DNA from: Brachypterus glaber
Taxonomy: Eukaryota > Arthropoda > Insecta > Coleoptera > Kateretidae
DNA length: 64,000 nucleotides
Direction of reading: 5' to 3'
NCBI GenBank assembly: GCA_958510825.1
Contig: OY294049.1
Coordinates: 26,804,986-26,868,985, forward strand
Shown here: positions 23,182-34,930 of the stretch, one piece after another
Layout of the letters: every line of letters starts with the position of its first letter
Numbering within the stretch: position 1 is the stretch's first letter
The notes under the pieces: generated by a model
The model's database searches: none
Seen by the model: only the letters and a program-made list of their open reading frames with translations
What the model was told of the DNA's origin: nothing
Translations under genes and position numbers: made by a program

Positions 23182-23815
23182 TATAAAATAAATAAATAAA
23201 TAAATTTCAGACAGTAAGTTACCTTACAAGGTCACAGCACTTGAGTACAATTTTCTGCAAATCTGTTGGTGTAAAAGTAAAATTCTAATCACAGCAACCC
23301 TCCATAATTCCTTTGTAATAACAAATATAGAGCACACAAATATTTAGCACATGAAATTGAGATTTGATTCAAAATAAATAATAATTTTATATTAAAAAAA
23401 TGGCGGACCAGCATTTCGTGGCATATAACTGACGACTGACATGCCGGTTGCCTACACTGTGCGAGCGAAAAAAATCACTAACCAAATGGTAACGAGAAGT
23501 AAAGTAAAATACTAAGAAATACGTAATTTTGAAGTCTGAAAACTTCATTTGTTTTTGTAGAAATGTTAACTTTTATATTAGATCGTAGAAAAAAAAATAT
23601 CCAACTATAAAAATGACAGTCTGTGCCTCTCTTAAATTATTCGATCGACTAGAAATTTTTATATTGAATTTTCCCAAAATAAATCAAGTTAAAAAAATTA
23701 CAATTTTTTTTTGAAAAATTTTTTTTGGAAAACTTTTGTTTTCAATTTTTTTTCGTTTTTCAAAATAAGATTTTTTTTTAATTCTTAATTTTATTTTTAT
23801 TTTTTCAATACTATA
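23182..23815. other. Unassigned sequence
   Basis: Begins with an (AAAT)n run at about 23190-23212. The block near 23400-23470 is less AT-rich (ATGGCGGACC... GTGCGAGCG) but has no open frame or repeat partner that I can see. Confidence 0.4.
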
Positions 23816-24531
23816 CAGAGCGGTCCAAAAGTCACCCCCCCTCTTAACTTTTGAACGAGTTTAGATATCGACTTCAAATTTCGTACTCTTAAATAAGACA
23901 ACTTAAACTATCTTTTAGCATATATTTGATACTTTTAGCTCCTAAAATGTGGGCAGGGGGGCATGGGGCGACATTTTTTTAAAGAGAAAAGTGGGTTCTG
24001 GGATACATCATTTTAAAGCTTATAAAATTCTCCATTTAACTGTATATTTTTTATTTTTTTTAAACATTTTTTTTTTGGGTTTAAAATAGGGTTGAAAATG
24101 GGTATTTTTGTCAAAATTTCTTTAAAAAATCCAAACAATTTTTTAAAAATGCCTAATTTCATAACGAAAAAAAGTAAATTATCCTTTTAAACTAATTTTA
24201 GTTGACATAAATAAAAAATAATCAAAAAAAAACTTAAAAATTTATTTTTTTAGCAGAAAAAACTGAAAAATCAAAACCTTAAAAAACATGTTTAAAAAAT
24301 TTAAAAATATATGGTTATATAGAGAATTTTAAAGACTTTAAAATGATGTATCACACGACCCCCTTTCTGTTTAAAAAAAATTTCCCCTCATGCCCCCCTG
24401 CCCACATTTTAAGAGATAAAAGTATCAAATATATGCTTAAAGATAGTTTAAGTTGTCTTATTTAAGAGTTCTAAATTTGAAATCGATATCTCAACTCGTT
24501 CAAAAGTTAGGGTGACTTTTGGACCGCACTG
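23816..24531. mobile_element. Palindromic TA-target MITE M, copy 1 (716 bp)
   Basis: The left end CAGAGCGGTCCAAAAGTCAC and the right end inverted (CAGTGCGGTCCAAAAGTCAC) continue as full-length arms of about 350 bp. These share GATATCGA, CTCTTAAATAAGACAACTTA and AAAATGTGGGCAGGGGGGCA. The flanks are TATA on both sides. Two further copies lie at 39600 and 57834. There is no ORF; it is mariner-like by target only. Confidence 0.9.
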
Positions 24532-24532
24532 T

Positions 24533-24575
24533 ATAATGGAATGCTTAGCATTACACAACTTCACGGCTTGTTTTG
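24533..24575 (+). repeat. Dispersed repeat F, copy 2
   Basis: TAATGGAATGCTTAGCATTA followed by CTTCACGGCTTGTTTTG. MITE M copy 1 ends exactly at the TATA preceding ATGGAATGC, the same site where the foldback element interrupts copy 1. Confidence 0.6.
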
Positions 24576-24631
24576 TCTTTAAAAATATAACAGCGTAAAA
24601 TTAAACAACACAAATACCTCATTATAACTTA

Positions 24632-24842
24632 TGGTCTGTTTCATCAAGCAAGATAGTAAATTAAAAATCGCACAGTGAATATTTTCAAAACAGATTCGAA
24701 TATTGGATGTGCGAATATACTGCGTAGTTTATTATATAAAACATAACTATATTCTAGACACAAACATATACTATTCAAACCTGTTCTAAAAATATACCCT
24801 TTGCGATTTTTAATTTACTCTCTTGCTTGAAGAAACAGACCA
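24632..24842. mobile_element. TA-target MITE T, copy 1 (211 bp)
   Basis: TGGTCTGTTTCATCAAGCAA at the left is mirrored by TTGCTTGAAGAAACAGACCA at the right, with TA at both flanks. The inner arms share AAATCGCACAG/GCGATTTTTAATTTAC and CAGATTCGAATA/TATTCAAACCTG. Other copies lie at 51659 and 55771. Non-coding. Confidence 0.9.
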
Positions 24843-25005
24843 TAGTTCGAAGGGGGTCAAGTAACCTAAAACCTGGTAATACCAGTGGTATGCAAGCACA
24901 GTTTCTTAATTAAAACATTATAGGAGGGGTGCGTATGAAAAATTGGAAAAGTTTTTTTTTGCAATAGCCTAGCCTAGCTTAGCGGTTAAGTGCCTATTCA
25001 AAAAC

Positions 25006-25115
25006 TCGCATAAGAACATAAAACATAACAATGCGATGCCGTGATTGGATTGATGGGCCGCCATGTATCTTGTAAGCCAATGCATTATGCATTATGTTTT
25101 ATGTTCTTATGCAAG
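25006..25115. mobile_element. Small palindromic MITE J, copy 1 (about 110 bp)
   Basis: CTCGCATAAGAACATAAAAC is mirrored by GTTTTATGTTCTTATGCAAG. The loop holds CCGTGATTGGATTGATGGGC followed by CGCCATGT, a block that recurs inverted at 51138-51215. Confidence 0.75.
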
Positions 25116-25350
25116 CTTCTAGATATGCCGTAAGGGTTAATTTAGCAGACCATAGCCAGTTATGCACTAGAGCCGTGTTGTTTTCAGTCAAACTAATTTT
25201 GCAGAATGTAGAATTAACTTGTTTTCATTCATTTTATAAACACAATCCCAAGTATCTCAAACAAATATTGTTACTGTGTCATCAGCATATGAAATTGTAC
25301 GACCGTTAATTTTTATTTTGGAAATTCTGTTTATACATTTATATCAAGAA

Positions 25351-25390
25351 CAAAACAAGCCGTGAAGATATGTAATGTTTCGCGTTTTAA
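25351..25390 (-). repeat. Dispersed repeat F, copy 3
   Basis: CAAAACAAGCCGTGAAGATA then TGTAATGTTTCGCG: the reverse complement of the F motif at 24533, about 0.8 kb away. Confidence 0.55.
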
Positions 25391-26459
25391 TTTAAATTGA
25401 ATTAAAATAATATTTGTAATTTAACGCCCTTTATAACTTTTTTTTTTATTTGGTAAAATTGTCTTTAAAGGTAATTAATATACTTTAATACCTCATTTCC
25501 TTCTATTTTTTATCAATTTTAGCCCTCCGTAACTTGTTTTTTGGGGATTTTTTTTTCAAATTCGGTACCATTGATAATTTTAATGAAAGTAATATTACAT
25601 TAATATTACATAAAAACATTAAAATCTATTAAAATATATCAAACTAAAACATTTTTCCAATATAGAAGTAATATTTAGCCCAATTTAACCAAACCTAAAA
25701 CAACGAACATTTTTTTTTATATACGAAAAACAAAAAAAAACATGACTTTTCGTAATCTCACAGAGTTTAGCGGATCTCCAAGTTTACGACACATAACAAA
25801 ACATGGTTTAATTAGTACTGATACGTGGTAATGATGTAGAGGAATATCTAAAGGAGGGAGAACGTATGCAAGGAAACATAGTAATGGCGATAAAATTTTA
25901 GGTGTATCTATTATAGAATATTTCCTACAGTTTAGTTACCGGTTATCGGTACCAGAATGTTAAACGAAATTGTCTTTTTTTCAAAATTTCATACCATAAT
26001 TTTTAAATAATATTGTAATTTTAGAACTTGCTTTGTGTATTAAGTCGTCATCGTAAATTTAAAGAGCAAATTTAAAGATTAAGTAAAAACTCCTGTAAAA
26101 CAGTAGAAAATTCGGTTTAAATCATATGAATTTTATAATATAATGTTATTATTACTCTCTTATTTTACCTGCATTTTTTACAGTGTATTAATACTACCGT
26201 GAAGCTGCGGGGAGTCTAATAAACAATCGGTCATACATTTTTCTCCGGAAAATTTCTGCGTCATTGAATTGACCTACTTGAGATTTAATAGTATAGAACT
26301 AAGATAATGATATATTGTTATTCCTCTTCCCAGTAGGGTGTTTAAAAAACACGTTTTCTTAAAAAATTTCCCAATTATTTCGTGAAAATTTCTATAATAA
26401 AATTCTGTGATAAATTTCAGCTGAAAAAATTAAATTAGGGCCCACGCCACTTTATTTTA
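25391..26459. other. Unassigned AT-rich sequence
   Basis: No coding frame, terminal repeat or tandem structure recognised over about 1 kb. Long T and A runs occur near 25440 and 25710. Confidence 0.45.
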
Positions 26460-26530
26460 GATAGATAGATAGATAGATATATATTTATTAATCCAAAATA
26501 TATACAATACAGGTATAAGGATTGGTCAGT
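26460..26530 (-). repeat. (GATA)n run and adjoining possible retroelement tail
   Basis: (AGAT)4-5 is followed by ATATATTTATTAATCC. Read on the minus strand it ends ...GGATTAATAAATATAT then (ATCT)n, resembling the simple-repeat 3' tail of a LINE or SINE. No coding part is visible. Confidence 0.35.
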
Positions 26531-26697
26531 TTATGAAGGGGCTATTTGCAAGTCCAACGTCCATGAAGTTATTTCCACGTCCAGTATTTTTTGGCCTATT
26601 TTTAGGGTTTTTCAGGAAAAAAAAGTTCTATTAGAAAAAGAACCATATTGTTTTTGAAAAAAAAAAATAAACTCAAAATTTAAAAGTTACAGGGGCG

Positions 26698-26698
<1 letters not shown>

Positions 26699-26738
<40 letters not shown>

Positions 26739-28760
26739 TATATTTATTGCCCACCAGAAAACCATTTACAGGACAATATATAATAGAAAACAAAGAGAAA
26801 ATATATGCTATAATAAATTAAATAACCTAAAACTAAACCTAAATAAAAAGTTAGGTTACATTATCTATATATATATATATAAAAAAAAATAATTATTTGG
26901 CCAACGGGCCATAGTAATACAATTAATTAAGTAATTAATAGTGTTGAAGTGAAGGTCACAACTATTGCAGTACGTATTAACATAATGCATGATATTATAA
27001 ATAGAATTACTACGGATAACATTGGTTCTTGCATTACGGTTATAAAATGTAAGGTATGTTCTTGTATGATTTCGGGGTACATAAAAGTTAAGATTAAATA
27101 AAATGAAGGGCGAGTCGATTTTACCATTAAGTAGAAAATACAAGAACTTAACACTAGAAAAGATTCTACGCTGTTCAAGAGATACAAAGTCAAATTGTGA
27201 CAACAAAACATTATAATCATAGCCTCTACTCAGGTAAATACCTGAAGATTTGAGATATAATAACTTTAAAAACTTTTTCTGAACCTTCTCTAACTGTTGT
27301 TTATGTGTTTCGTAATAAGGAGACCAGATGATACTACAATATTCTAATTTGGAACGTATAAAAGAATTATACAAAGTTTTGAGAGCAAGTTCATTATTAA
27401 AGCCCCTGCAGTTTCTCACAATAAACCCATATGTCCTCATTGAAGCCGAAGTTATATTATCAATGTGCTCTTTAAATGAAAAATCGCTGGTAAAAGTAAC
27501 ACCTAAGTCTTTAATAGAGTAAAGTCTTTCCAGAGGAGAACCATTTACGGTATAATTAAAGTCAAAGGGCTGCTGTTTTCGCGTGAATGTAACGACTTTA
27601 CACTTAGATACATTTAGGTCCAAACTATTTACATTACACCACTCCTGCACTAAATCAAGGACTGCCTGAAGTCTCTCACAATCAACATTATCAATGATCT
27701 CCAGAAATAACTTTAAATCATCAGCAAAGAACAAGTGCAGGCACTCTATGCATTTTACAAGGTCATTAATAAATAATAAAAAAAGTAGGGGACCAAGATT
27801 AGAGCCTTGAGGAACTCCTGACTTTTTAAAAACAGAAAAGACATAAAACCATTGTAAAAAACATAGAGGAACCTATCACTCAAATAAGATATAAAAAGTT
27901 TGATCAATGCATCGCTAAAACCAAACTTTCGAAGTTTCCGGATAATAATCGGATGATCAATGCGATAAAAAGCCTTCATAAAATCTGTATTACGCACATC
28001 TGCTTGTCCTTTGTTGTCCACAGTACTAGAAATAAAATGCGAGAACTCAGTAAGATTAGTAACTGTGGAGCGTTTTTCCATAAAACCGTGTTGTTTTACA
28101 GATATTACATTTTTAACAGACGCGTAGATATGACCATTCAATGCCATCTAAAATATTTTAGAAAAATTCGAAAGAATGGTTATAGGACGATAATTGGAGA
28201 TCATCGACGTGTCACCTTTTTTTAATATTGGACAAACTTTGCCCATTTTCCATAAATCTGGAAAAGTGCTTTCTTTTAATATTAAATTAAATAAAATTAA
28301 TAAAGGGTATGTGAAAATCTCGCAGCAATCCTTGACCAAAAAACTTGGGATACCGTCGTAGCCCGATGTAAATTTATTGGGTAGTTTCTTGATAGCAGTT
28401 TGAATGTCACACACCTTGAAACAGTTTATATTAATAAACATTAACATTAGGCTTGGGATCTGTAAATACACTACTAAAATAATCGGCAAATCCATTGACA
28501 ATTGACTGAGGCGTATCGTACACTATATTATTATGAGATACTTGGCCAGGTATACGACTGTTATTCTTTTTAGTTTGAATAAACTTCCAGAAATTATTAG
28601 GGTCATTCACAACTGAGTTTTCCACATTTGTTAAATAATTATTATAAGATACTTTGATGTCGTTCTTTATTTGATATTTTAAAGCATTAAACATATTGTA
28701 GTAATATACTTGACCAGTTTTTTTAAATTTTTTGTGTAAATAGTTATACAGTTATAGAAA
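26699..28760 (-). mobile_element. 5'-truncated non-LTR retrotransposon (jockey/CR1-like)
   Basis: Minus-strand element. The 3' end on the + strand is a TAA microsatellite (26699-26738) followed by ATATATATTTATTGCCC, i.e. a minus-strand tail of AATAAA-like sequence then (ATT)n. The reverse transcriptase remnant fills 26865-28752. The 5' limit near 28760 is where the coding match ends; endonuclease and ORF1 are absent. The clade call rests on reverse transcriptase motif style only. Confidence 0.85.
26865..28752 (-). pseudogene. LINE reverse transcriptase (ORF2) remnant
   Basis: Would copy the element RNA at a nicked chromosomal target. From the 5' side it carries a linker with KKFKKTGQVYYYN and NNFWKFIQ, then SGYDGIPSFLVKD and SNYRPITILSNFSKIF. 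An in-frame TAG at 28148-28150 is followed by KQHGFMEKRST, then DFMKAFYRIDH, FADDLKLF (catalytic motif, about 27717-27731), LDLNVSKCKV and the thumb region SKLEYCSIIWSPYY. Frameshifts near 28450-28500 and 27740-27755 plus the TAG make it non-functional. The last motif position has F for the usual Y, common in these clades. Confidence 0.9.
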
Positions 28761-28930
28761 ATATGAGTCTGGTAAACTTTAAGTATTCACAAAATATAAC
28801 TTTGAGCAGTATAAATATTCAGACCCATTAAAAAAAAACAAAATAAAGACAAAAAAATATAGGCTTAAATAGCGTAATAACTAAAAACGAAAGAGTGCTC
28901 TCTAGCAATTTAAAGAAATTATAATTTAGA

Positions 28931-29590
28931 AAGTACAGTGCGTAAGTTAAGTCTGGAATCACCCCTTTTCAGTTACAAGTTAAAATAAAATAAGATAAAA
29001 ACAAGTTTTTAAAGTTAAAACCCTTCTTAATTAAGTACATATTACGTACCTATAACTAAAAAGTAGAAAACAAAATATTTATACAAATTTATTTAATTTT
29101 AATTAATTAACACGAGATTTTTAAAATAAGAGAGGGTTAACTTAGCCTTATTCGCGTATAAGGGGTAACGGGGGACGAGGGGGGACGTAAAATTTATTGT
29201 AAAATAATCACTAAATGAGTTTGTAACCTAATTTTAGTTGTAAATTATCTCATGTGGGTAAAAAGAGATTTTTTTAATTTCAGGGGTTTGGGCTGGGGGG
29301 TAAATTTTATATAAAATTGTATTGTCAACCGAGTTAAGCATGTTTACCAAATTTTAGCTTTGTGAAGTGAATTGAATAGAAGGGTTTAAAAAAAAACGCT
29401 TCTGACACATCGATTTTTATTTTTAACTTTGCAAATTTTGGTGGAAAAATGTTTTCAAAATTTTCACTCCCTTGCACCCTGTCATCACAATTTTTTCATA
29501 TAGCAACTACCCCTTGTGACACATCGTTGAAAAGGTTATATAGGCTTGTATTAGCATTCTAACGGTGTATGATAAAGCCTAATTTGGCAA
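28931..29590. repeat. Relative of MITE N, interrupted
   Basis: TACAGTGCGTAAGTTAAGTC at 28934 matches the terminal sequence of the 10213-10575 element. The inner part (CGATTTTTATTTTTAACTTT, CTCCCTTGCACCC, AGCCTAATTTGGCAAAGGG) resumes at 29395-29590. About 390 bp in between is absent from the 10-kb copy and contains G-rich runs (GGGGGACGAGGGGGGACG). It is a decayed, interrupted copy. Confidence 0.55.
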
Positions 29591-29690
29591 AGGGCCTATG
29601 AAATGAAAAAATAGGTGATAATTTAAAAAAAAAAATGGAATTGGTGGATTCAATGCAAATGCAATATACTATCCACTGTACAGAGTATAA

Positions 29691-29740
29691 TATGGAATGT
29701 GCAGCATTACAAATCTTCACGGCTTGTTTTAATTTAAAAC
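29691..29740 (+). repeat. Dispersed repeat F, copy 4
   Basis: TATGGAATGTGCAGCATTAC then CTTCACGGCTTGTTTTAATT. The preceding CTGTACAGAGTATAA resembles the sequence before copy 5 and gives the uninterrupted structure at the TATA step. Confidence 0.6.
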
Positions 29741-29910
29741 GTAATAAGCTCAACTACTAGTACACAATAGTTTTATTTGGCTCGGGTTTATCAAAAAAAT
29801 ACCACACAGAGAAAAATATATTCTAGTATGAAGTATTTTTGATACTTATTTTAGAAACTTGCAGGGCCATAAATTTCCAAGTTGTCCGGCTTTGGCCAAC
29901 TCAAAAATTA

Positions 29911-29992
<82 letters not shown>
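29911..29992. repeat. (ACT)27 microsatellite
   Basis: Uninterrupted ACT trinucleotide run of about 82 bases. Confidence 0.97.
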
Positions 29993-29995
<3 letters not shown>

Positions 29996-30077
29996 AGATA
30001 CGTGTTCAACTTTAAATAAGTAAAACAATTCATTTAAGAGGAAAGTCGCCTAATTTCGGGTACCATTTACAATATAT

Positions 30078-30326
30078 CATCGGCTTACAAGTAAAGAGCA
30101 CTAATTCCATAAACATAGTTTTGAGATATTGACAAATTTAACTTTCATTCTTGTTTTTTAATTTTTGTAATAATTGTTTTTGGAAAAATACTACAGCAAA
30201 TTGCAATGACATGTTTGGACATAATAATGTCTCATTTGCAGTTAAATAAAGAAAAACTGAAGTAGTTTAATTCAACTAAATTTGAAAAAAGACATGAACT
30301 TAGTGCCTTTTACTTGTAGGCCCAAG
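30078..30326. mobile_element. MITE Q, copy 1
   Basis: CATCGGCTTACAAGTAAAGA then GCACTAA is mirrored by ACTTAGTGCCTTTTACTTGT then AGGCC at 30298-30323. About 250 bp, non-coding, lying immediately beside a second Q end at 30330. Confidence 0.65.
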
Positions 30327-30677
30327 ACGTCGGCTTACAAGTAAAGAGCACTAAGTCAATAAAATAATATAAAAAACAACTATTTAAAATTAAAACCCTT
30401 CTATTAATTAAACGTAATGTATAACTCTAAAGTAGAAAACAAGATGTTTACATATATTTTCAAAAACTAGATTTTTAAAAGAAGGGTTTGGACTTTTTGA
30501 TTGTTTAAAGAACGTTTAATAATAATAATTAATTAGTATTATTTATTTTTTATTTATTTATTTATTTATTCCAGCATGATTATGCTATATAATATACATA
30601 TTATGTACAAAGAAAAAAAAATAACATTAATATTAACCATTAAAAACAGCATTTACAAAACAAAAAAAAAAACAAAA

Positions 30678-33452
30678 TTATTGTGTAAATAAAAGAAGGC
30701 GCCACGTAGAAATTAACGTAGAGTTAAAGGCCAGGTCAGAGTCAAATAAGGACTGGAGAAAAGAGTTTTGAGTACAGGAAAGGCGTTTCACAAAATTAGC
30801 AACTTTTTTGCGTTGTAAAGCATCAAGCGTGTCAATTCCGGAATACGCGAACATTTCTGAAGCACTATTGTAGCGGGAAAGTCTGTGTAGTATATGGAAG
30901 GCATCGTTATAACATATCCGAAGCGTGTGCCATGAAGCAGCAGTGTGGTTAAACCATAGTTCACCAGCATAGAGGTTATAGCAGAATGTTTTAAAAAGAA
31001 GATTTTTGACTTTGGAGGAGCACTTATAAAACCTTCTGACAATCATGTTTGCGCGGGCACATAAGCTTTTGTAGTGTCTTTGAATATCAGAATTATCACA
31101 GAGCTTGTCATTTATAACATGACCAAGATATTTTATCTCAGAGACGCGATCAACTAAACTATTATCGAGATACACAGGAGGAACACTAGGGTCTTTATAT
31201 GAAGGGGGTTTAAATACCATCATTTTGCTTTTGTCGCTGTTGTTTGAGAAAGACAGCCCTAGCGAACTCTTGGCATTTTTTCACCAACATGCGAATACCC
31301 TGAAGTGAAGGACTAAGAAGGACCATGTCATCGGCGTAGCTAATGCAGTTAATCTTGACGCCTCCACAATAACAGCCTGCGGGAACTTTGGCAAGGATTG
31401 AGTGCAGTTCATCTATATAAGAATTAAATTCATCCGGAGCGAGTAAGCTGCCTTGGCGTACTCCGTTGCGAAGATTGAAGGATGGAGACAGAGAGGACCC
31501 CCAGAGGACAGATGCGGTGGCTTTGCGATTCCAGCTATTCAAAAATCGGTATAGGTATCTAGGAACCTTACGTTTTAATAAAGTGTTGATCAAAGTAGGA
31601 TGGTGCACTCTATCAAACGCCTTCCTTAGGTCCAGAAAAATAGCATAAACAGGGGTATTCTTTTTAAGGTAACACGTAACCGTTTCTTTAAACAACAGGA
31701 TAGCTTCAGACGTGCCACTACCTTTATTGAAGCCGAACTTATTATCACAGGTTTTAAAGTAGGGTTCACATCTGGTTAGAATAATAAGCTCCAGGACTTT
31801 GGATAGAGACGTTGAAATAGCTATGGGCCTGTAGTTCGAAGAGGAGGCTATGTCTCCACTTTTATTCTTAACAATGGGAACAATAATGTTCTTCGTAAGA
31901 GCGAGGGGAGTAATGCCGTGAGAAAACGCGGAAGAAAAGCAGAGAGCCAGATATGAGTGTAGATCAGGAGGAGCGTGAACTATATGTTCAGGACAGAGAC
32001 CATCCCATCCTGCGGATTTATGAAGTTTGAGTTTAGAAATAGCAAGTTTTACATCGGAAGGACGTACTAAGCAGGCATTGAAGTCTTCGGATTCCACACT
32101 AATTTTAGTATTGTTACTATCATCGTATAAATTGTTAAGTTTTCCATATATCTCACTCCAGAGTTTGGCAATATTAGCTTCACCGGAGGTTTGATCAATA
32201 CAGGAAGCTAACGAGATAGGAGTTTTCATAATTTTTCCACATGCCTTCCAAAATTTTATGAAATCCTTATCAATATGGCTAGTAGCTAAGGCATCTGCCC
32301 GAAGTTGATCCTCGCGGGCGCGCGCTGAATTGAGTTTTCCCTTAAATATTTTACGAACGCGCCGTCTTTCTTCATTGAGAGGGCCGTCAGAGGGCCGATC
32401 TGCTTGAACCCAGGAAAGAAAAGCATTGTGGGATTGCTCGTAGGCTAAAGAGACTTCTGCATTCCATCCAGGAATAGGAGTAAATTTAGGTCTAGTGCGA
32501 CGGAAACATTCAGTAACAGAAGAACGAAGAGCAGATGTGATATCATCAAAGAATATATCCATTTCCAGACTATGAACAGTATTGGTGCATGAGGTATTTC
32601 TACAGTAGATAGCATTCGGCGCGTTAATATCATGAAGTTTGTTGATTAAGCACATTTTGTAGTTGTTGACAGCCAGGGCACATTTGTCACTCCATTTAGG
32701 AAGATCGGACGAGTATGCAGCGGATTGAGTTGTAGCTGGTAAGTTGGAAATTTTGAGCGTCAGCGAAAGGGGAAAGTGATCTGAGGGAGTGGTACTTAGA
32801 CTCACATCTATTGAATCAACACAGGAAGCGGCATCATGTGAAACTAAAGCATGGTCCAACCAGGAAGTGGTAGAGTGTGCATCACTGACATACGTGAAGG
32901 TATCAGCAGGCAAGAGCAACATCTAGGACAGAAAGGCTCTCAAGGTTGTAGAATGATTGAAGTTCACGATAAAACTCGTTGGTAATCGTTGGTCTCGCAT
33001 TTAGGTCACCCAGTATAATCATGAGGGCTGACTTCTTCAATTATAGCTGACAGTCTTCCAAGAATAAGGCAGAACTCAGGTATGTTATCTTGAAGGTAGA
33101 TAGGCATATAGACAGTAGCAATCAGAATGACGCGATTATCTAAGGTTAAGGTTACAGCAGCAAGCCTGGTGTTGTCGCAATTAGGTTTAACGAACTGGCT
33201 ATACTTCTTGTGCCAAAGAATAGCAACGCCTCCATAAGGCCTACCAGCAAGAATTTGAGAGCTATCCATGGCACTTATGCCATGAAAAAAAAAGTCAGGA
33301 TTCGCATTCGCCAATAGAGGCATGTCATCCCAGGTAAGGAAGGTTTCTTGAAGTAGACAGAAATCTGAATTTTTACATATAGTTTGGATAGTGGTGAGTG
33401 ATTTAGTAAAGTTGCGGCAGTTAAAGCTGGTGATTTTCAAATTGGACGTCAT
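30678..33452 (-). pseudogene. LINE ORF2: APE endonuclease plus reverse transcriptase, frameshifted
   Basis: Starts at ATG 33452. Endonuclease motifs: ITSFNCRNF, LLQETFL (catalytic Glu), GGVAILWHK, ATVYMP. A frameshift near 33010 precedes GDLNARP; another near 32915 precedes STTSWLDHALV and PSDHFPLSL (the SDH motif). Reverse transcriptase: SAGWDGLCPEHI, SNYRPIAIST, GFNKGSGTSEA, FLDLRKAFDRVHH, GVRQGSLLAP and YADDMVLL (31321-31338). A third frameshift near 31255 precedes MMVFKPPS, KYLGHVIND and the C-terminal YNDAFHILHRLSRYNSASEM. No RNase H is seen. Catalytic residues are retained, so only the indels kill it. Confidence 0.9.
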
Positions 33453-34368
33453 TACGGCTGTAGCGTCTACGTAATTCCCAAATTTTAGCGGTGGCTCCTG
33501 GTGGCCAAGTAGAAGGGCTCAGAGCTATATCAATCTTTGCAGAAGAAGAAAGCCCAATTTTAAAAGTCATAAATTCTCCTGTGCGAGATTTAATAGGATG
33601 TACTAGGCAATCAGGCAGTCCGAGATTAGATAAATGCTGTTGCACTTTCTCTGGAGATGTGTTATACTTTAGACGAGATATACAAATGTATTTAAACGTC
33701 TGGGCAGCTTCTAAAGTAGTGCTGACAGAAGTACCAATTGTTATGCTGAGAGTAGTTTTGTTTGTAGCTGTCTGGTCTATGGCATGCGAATGCTTCCTAG
33801 GTAAAGATGGCTTAAAGGCAGAAGAGGCTTGAAGAAGAAGAAGAGGAGGAGCAGCACTGGACTTCAAGATGGGAGAGACAGCTGGGCTCGCAGAGGGAGG
33901 GCGTGAGCTACTGCGTTTATGCGTCTCCTTTATTTTATGTATTTCGGTTCTAAGACGGCTTATATCCTCAGTTAATACTACGTTAGATTGATCTTTATCC
34001 TGTTTTAATTTAGATACTTCGAGTTTAAGGCTAGTAATATCCTTTAATAAAACAGAAACGTCTATATAGTCAAAGGATATAGGAGGTAGAGCAGCTAAGT
34101 TAACAGCCGCAAAGGTTGGAACGTCTTTGGGGTCTGTTTCCCTTAGTATTTTAATAATATCCTGAAGAACACGCTTTTTACGGCCGTCGCCTTTTCTTGA
34201 TAGAAGTTTCACGCTGCTAACTGTGCTGCAAAGCAGCTCGTAAGATTCGTCTATGGATTTTTCGGAAAAGGTGTTGTCACAAAGGGTGAGCAGGGAGAGT
34301 TCTTCTAGTGTGTTGTATTTCTGTTGCACAAAACACAAGAGCTCATTCACAAGAAATTTCGCAGGCAT
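33421..34368 (-). CDS. LINE ORF1 protein (RNA-binding, open)
   Basis: ORF1 proteins of non-LTR elements bind the element RNA. I start at the ATG at 34368 (MPAKFLVNELLCFVQQKY), because upstream in-frame sequence back to 34527 looks like leader. The N-terminal part resembles the helical start of CR1-group ORF1s. Next comes a heptad-rich segment (ITSLKLEVSKLKQDKD ... ISRLRTEIHKIKE), likely a coiled coil. A Ser/Pro-rich linker follows, then a C-terminal globular part (YICISRLKYNTSPEKVQQHL) compatible with an RRM-like fold. The ORF is unbroken, about 315 residues, and overlaps ORF2 by 32 bases in another frame. Confidence 0.75.
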   Translation of the reverse strand: MPAKFLVNELLCFVQQKYNTLEELSLLTLCDNTFSEKSIDESYELLCSTVSSVKLLSRKGDGRKKRVLQDIIKILRETDPKDVPTFAAVNLAALPPISFDYIDVSVLLKDITSLKLEVSKLKQDKDQSNVVLTEDISRLRTEIHKIKETHKRSSSRPPSASPAVSPILKSSAAPPLLLLQASSAFKPSLPRKHSHAIDQTATNKTTLSITIGTSVSTTLEAAQTFKYICISRLKYNTSPEKVQQHLSNLGLPDCLVHPIKSRTGEFMTFKIGLSSSAKIDIALSPSTWPPGATAKIWELRRRYSRNDVQFENHQL

Positions 34369-34668
34369 AATTTTATTAGGTCCCCCGTAAAGTCTAAGGT
34401 CGGAAGAAAAAAGAAAAGTCTGGCAACACCGCGCGATGTCGAACGAGAGAGGTGTCTTATCAGTACCACGATAATAAATCAAAACAAACGTGTTATATTC
34501 GCAAAACAGCAAACTAACTGAGCACATATGATACGAACTAGTTCAAAAATAGGTCCTTTAGCAAAAAGTAAGTTAAAACACAGTTTTACTTAATAAAAGT
34601 ATCAAAAACGGATCACAGTTATCATCGGCTTAGTTGCCGCTTCACTCACTTGTCAATATTAATTATAT

Positions 34669-34930
34669 GAAACTGCTTACTATGCCAGAACTAAGACAGT
34701 TTTCAGAGGCCATCGGCTGTGCCGGCAAAGAAGCATCTCCTAAAGTCAATAATTATAATGAATCATTATTAATGATAAAACACTTCAAGGTGCAACACCC
34801 CTCAGATTTGCACCTAGACTTTGAACTTAGTGTGAAGGCTGCAAATTTAGTTTTGAAATATTATCTGATAATAAAAAAACCAATGCAAATGAAAATTAAA
34901 TTATTACCTACACATCGAAAGTACACGTAA
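34669..34930 (+). other. Small unassigned ORF (about 87 aa)
   Basis: ATG ORF beginning MKLLTMPELRQFSEAIGC and containing HPSDLHLDFELSVKAANL. It lies in element Q copy 2 just outside the LINE's 5' end, in sequence that is less AT-rich than its surroundings. I do not recognise it, and no splice sites, neighbours or repeats support it. It could be chance or a captured fragment. Confidence 0.2.

Larger units (their letters stand above)
30541..34560 (-). mobile_element. Nearly complete non-LTR retrotransposon (CR1/Daphne-like), about 4 kb
   Basis: Minus strand: ORF1 (33421-34368) overlaps ORF2 (start 33452), and ORF2 has APE endonuclease, reverse transcriptase and a C-terminal domain. The 3' tail is (AAAT)n-like (30541-30571 on + reads TATTTATTTATTTATT). 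A short 5' leader follows 34368. Three frameshifts break ORF2. This is the only LINE in the window with its 5' part, so it is probably the youngest or least truncated insertion. Confidence 0.88.

Noticed and set aside
24971..24994. tRNA A-box-like TAGCTTAGCGGTTAAG, hint of a SINE head
   Set aside because: No B box follows at the expected distance and no cloverleaf can be drawn; MITE J begins just after.
33491..33832. Plus-strand ORFs across the 30.5-34.5 kb LINE
   Set aside because: Shadows of ORF1 and ORF2 on the opposite strand.
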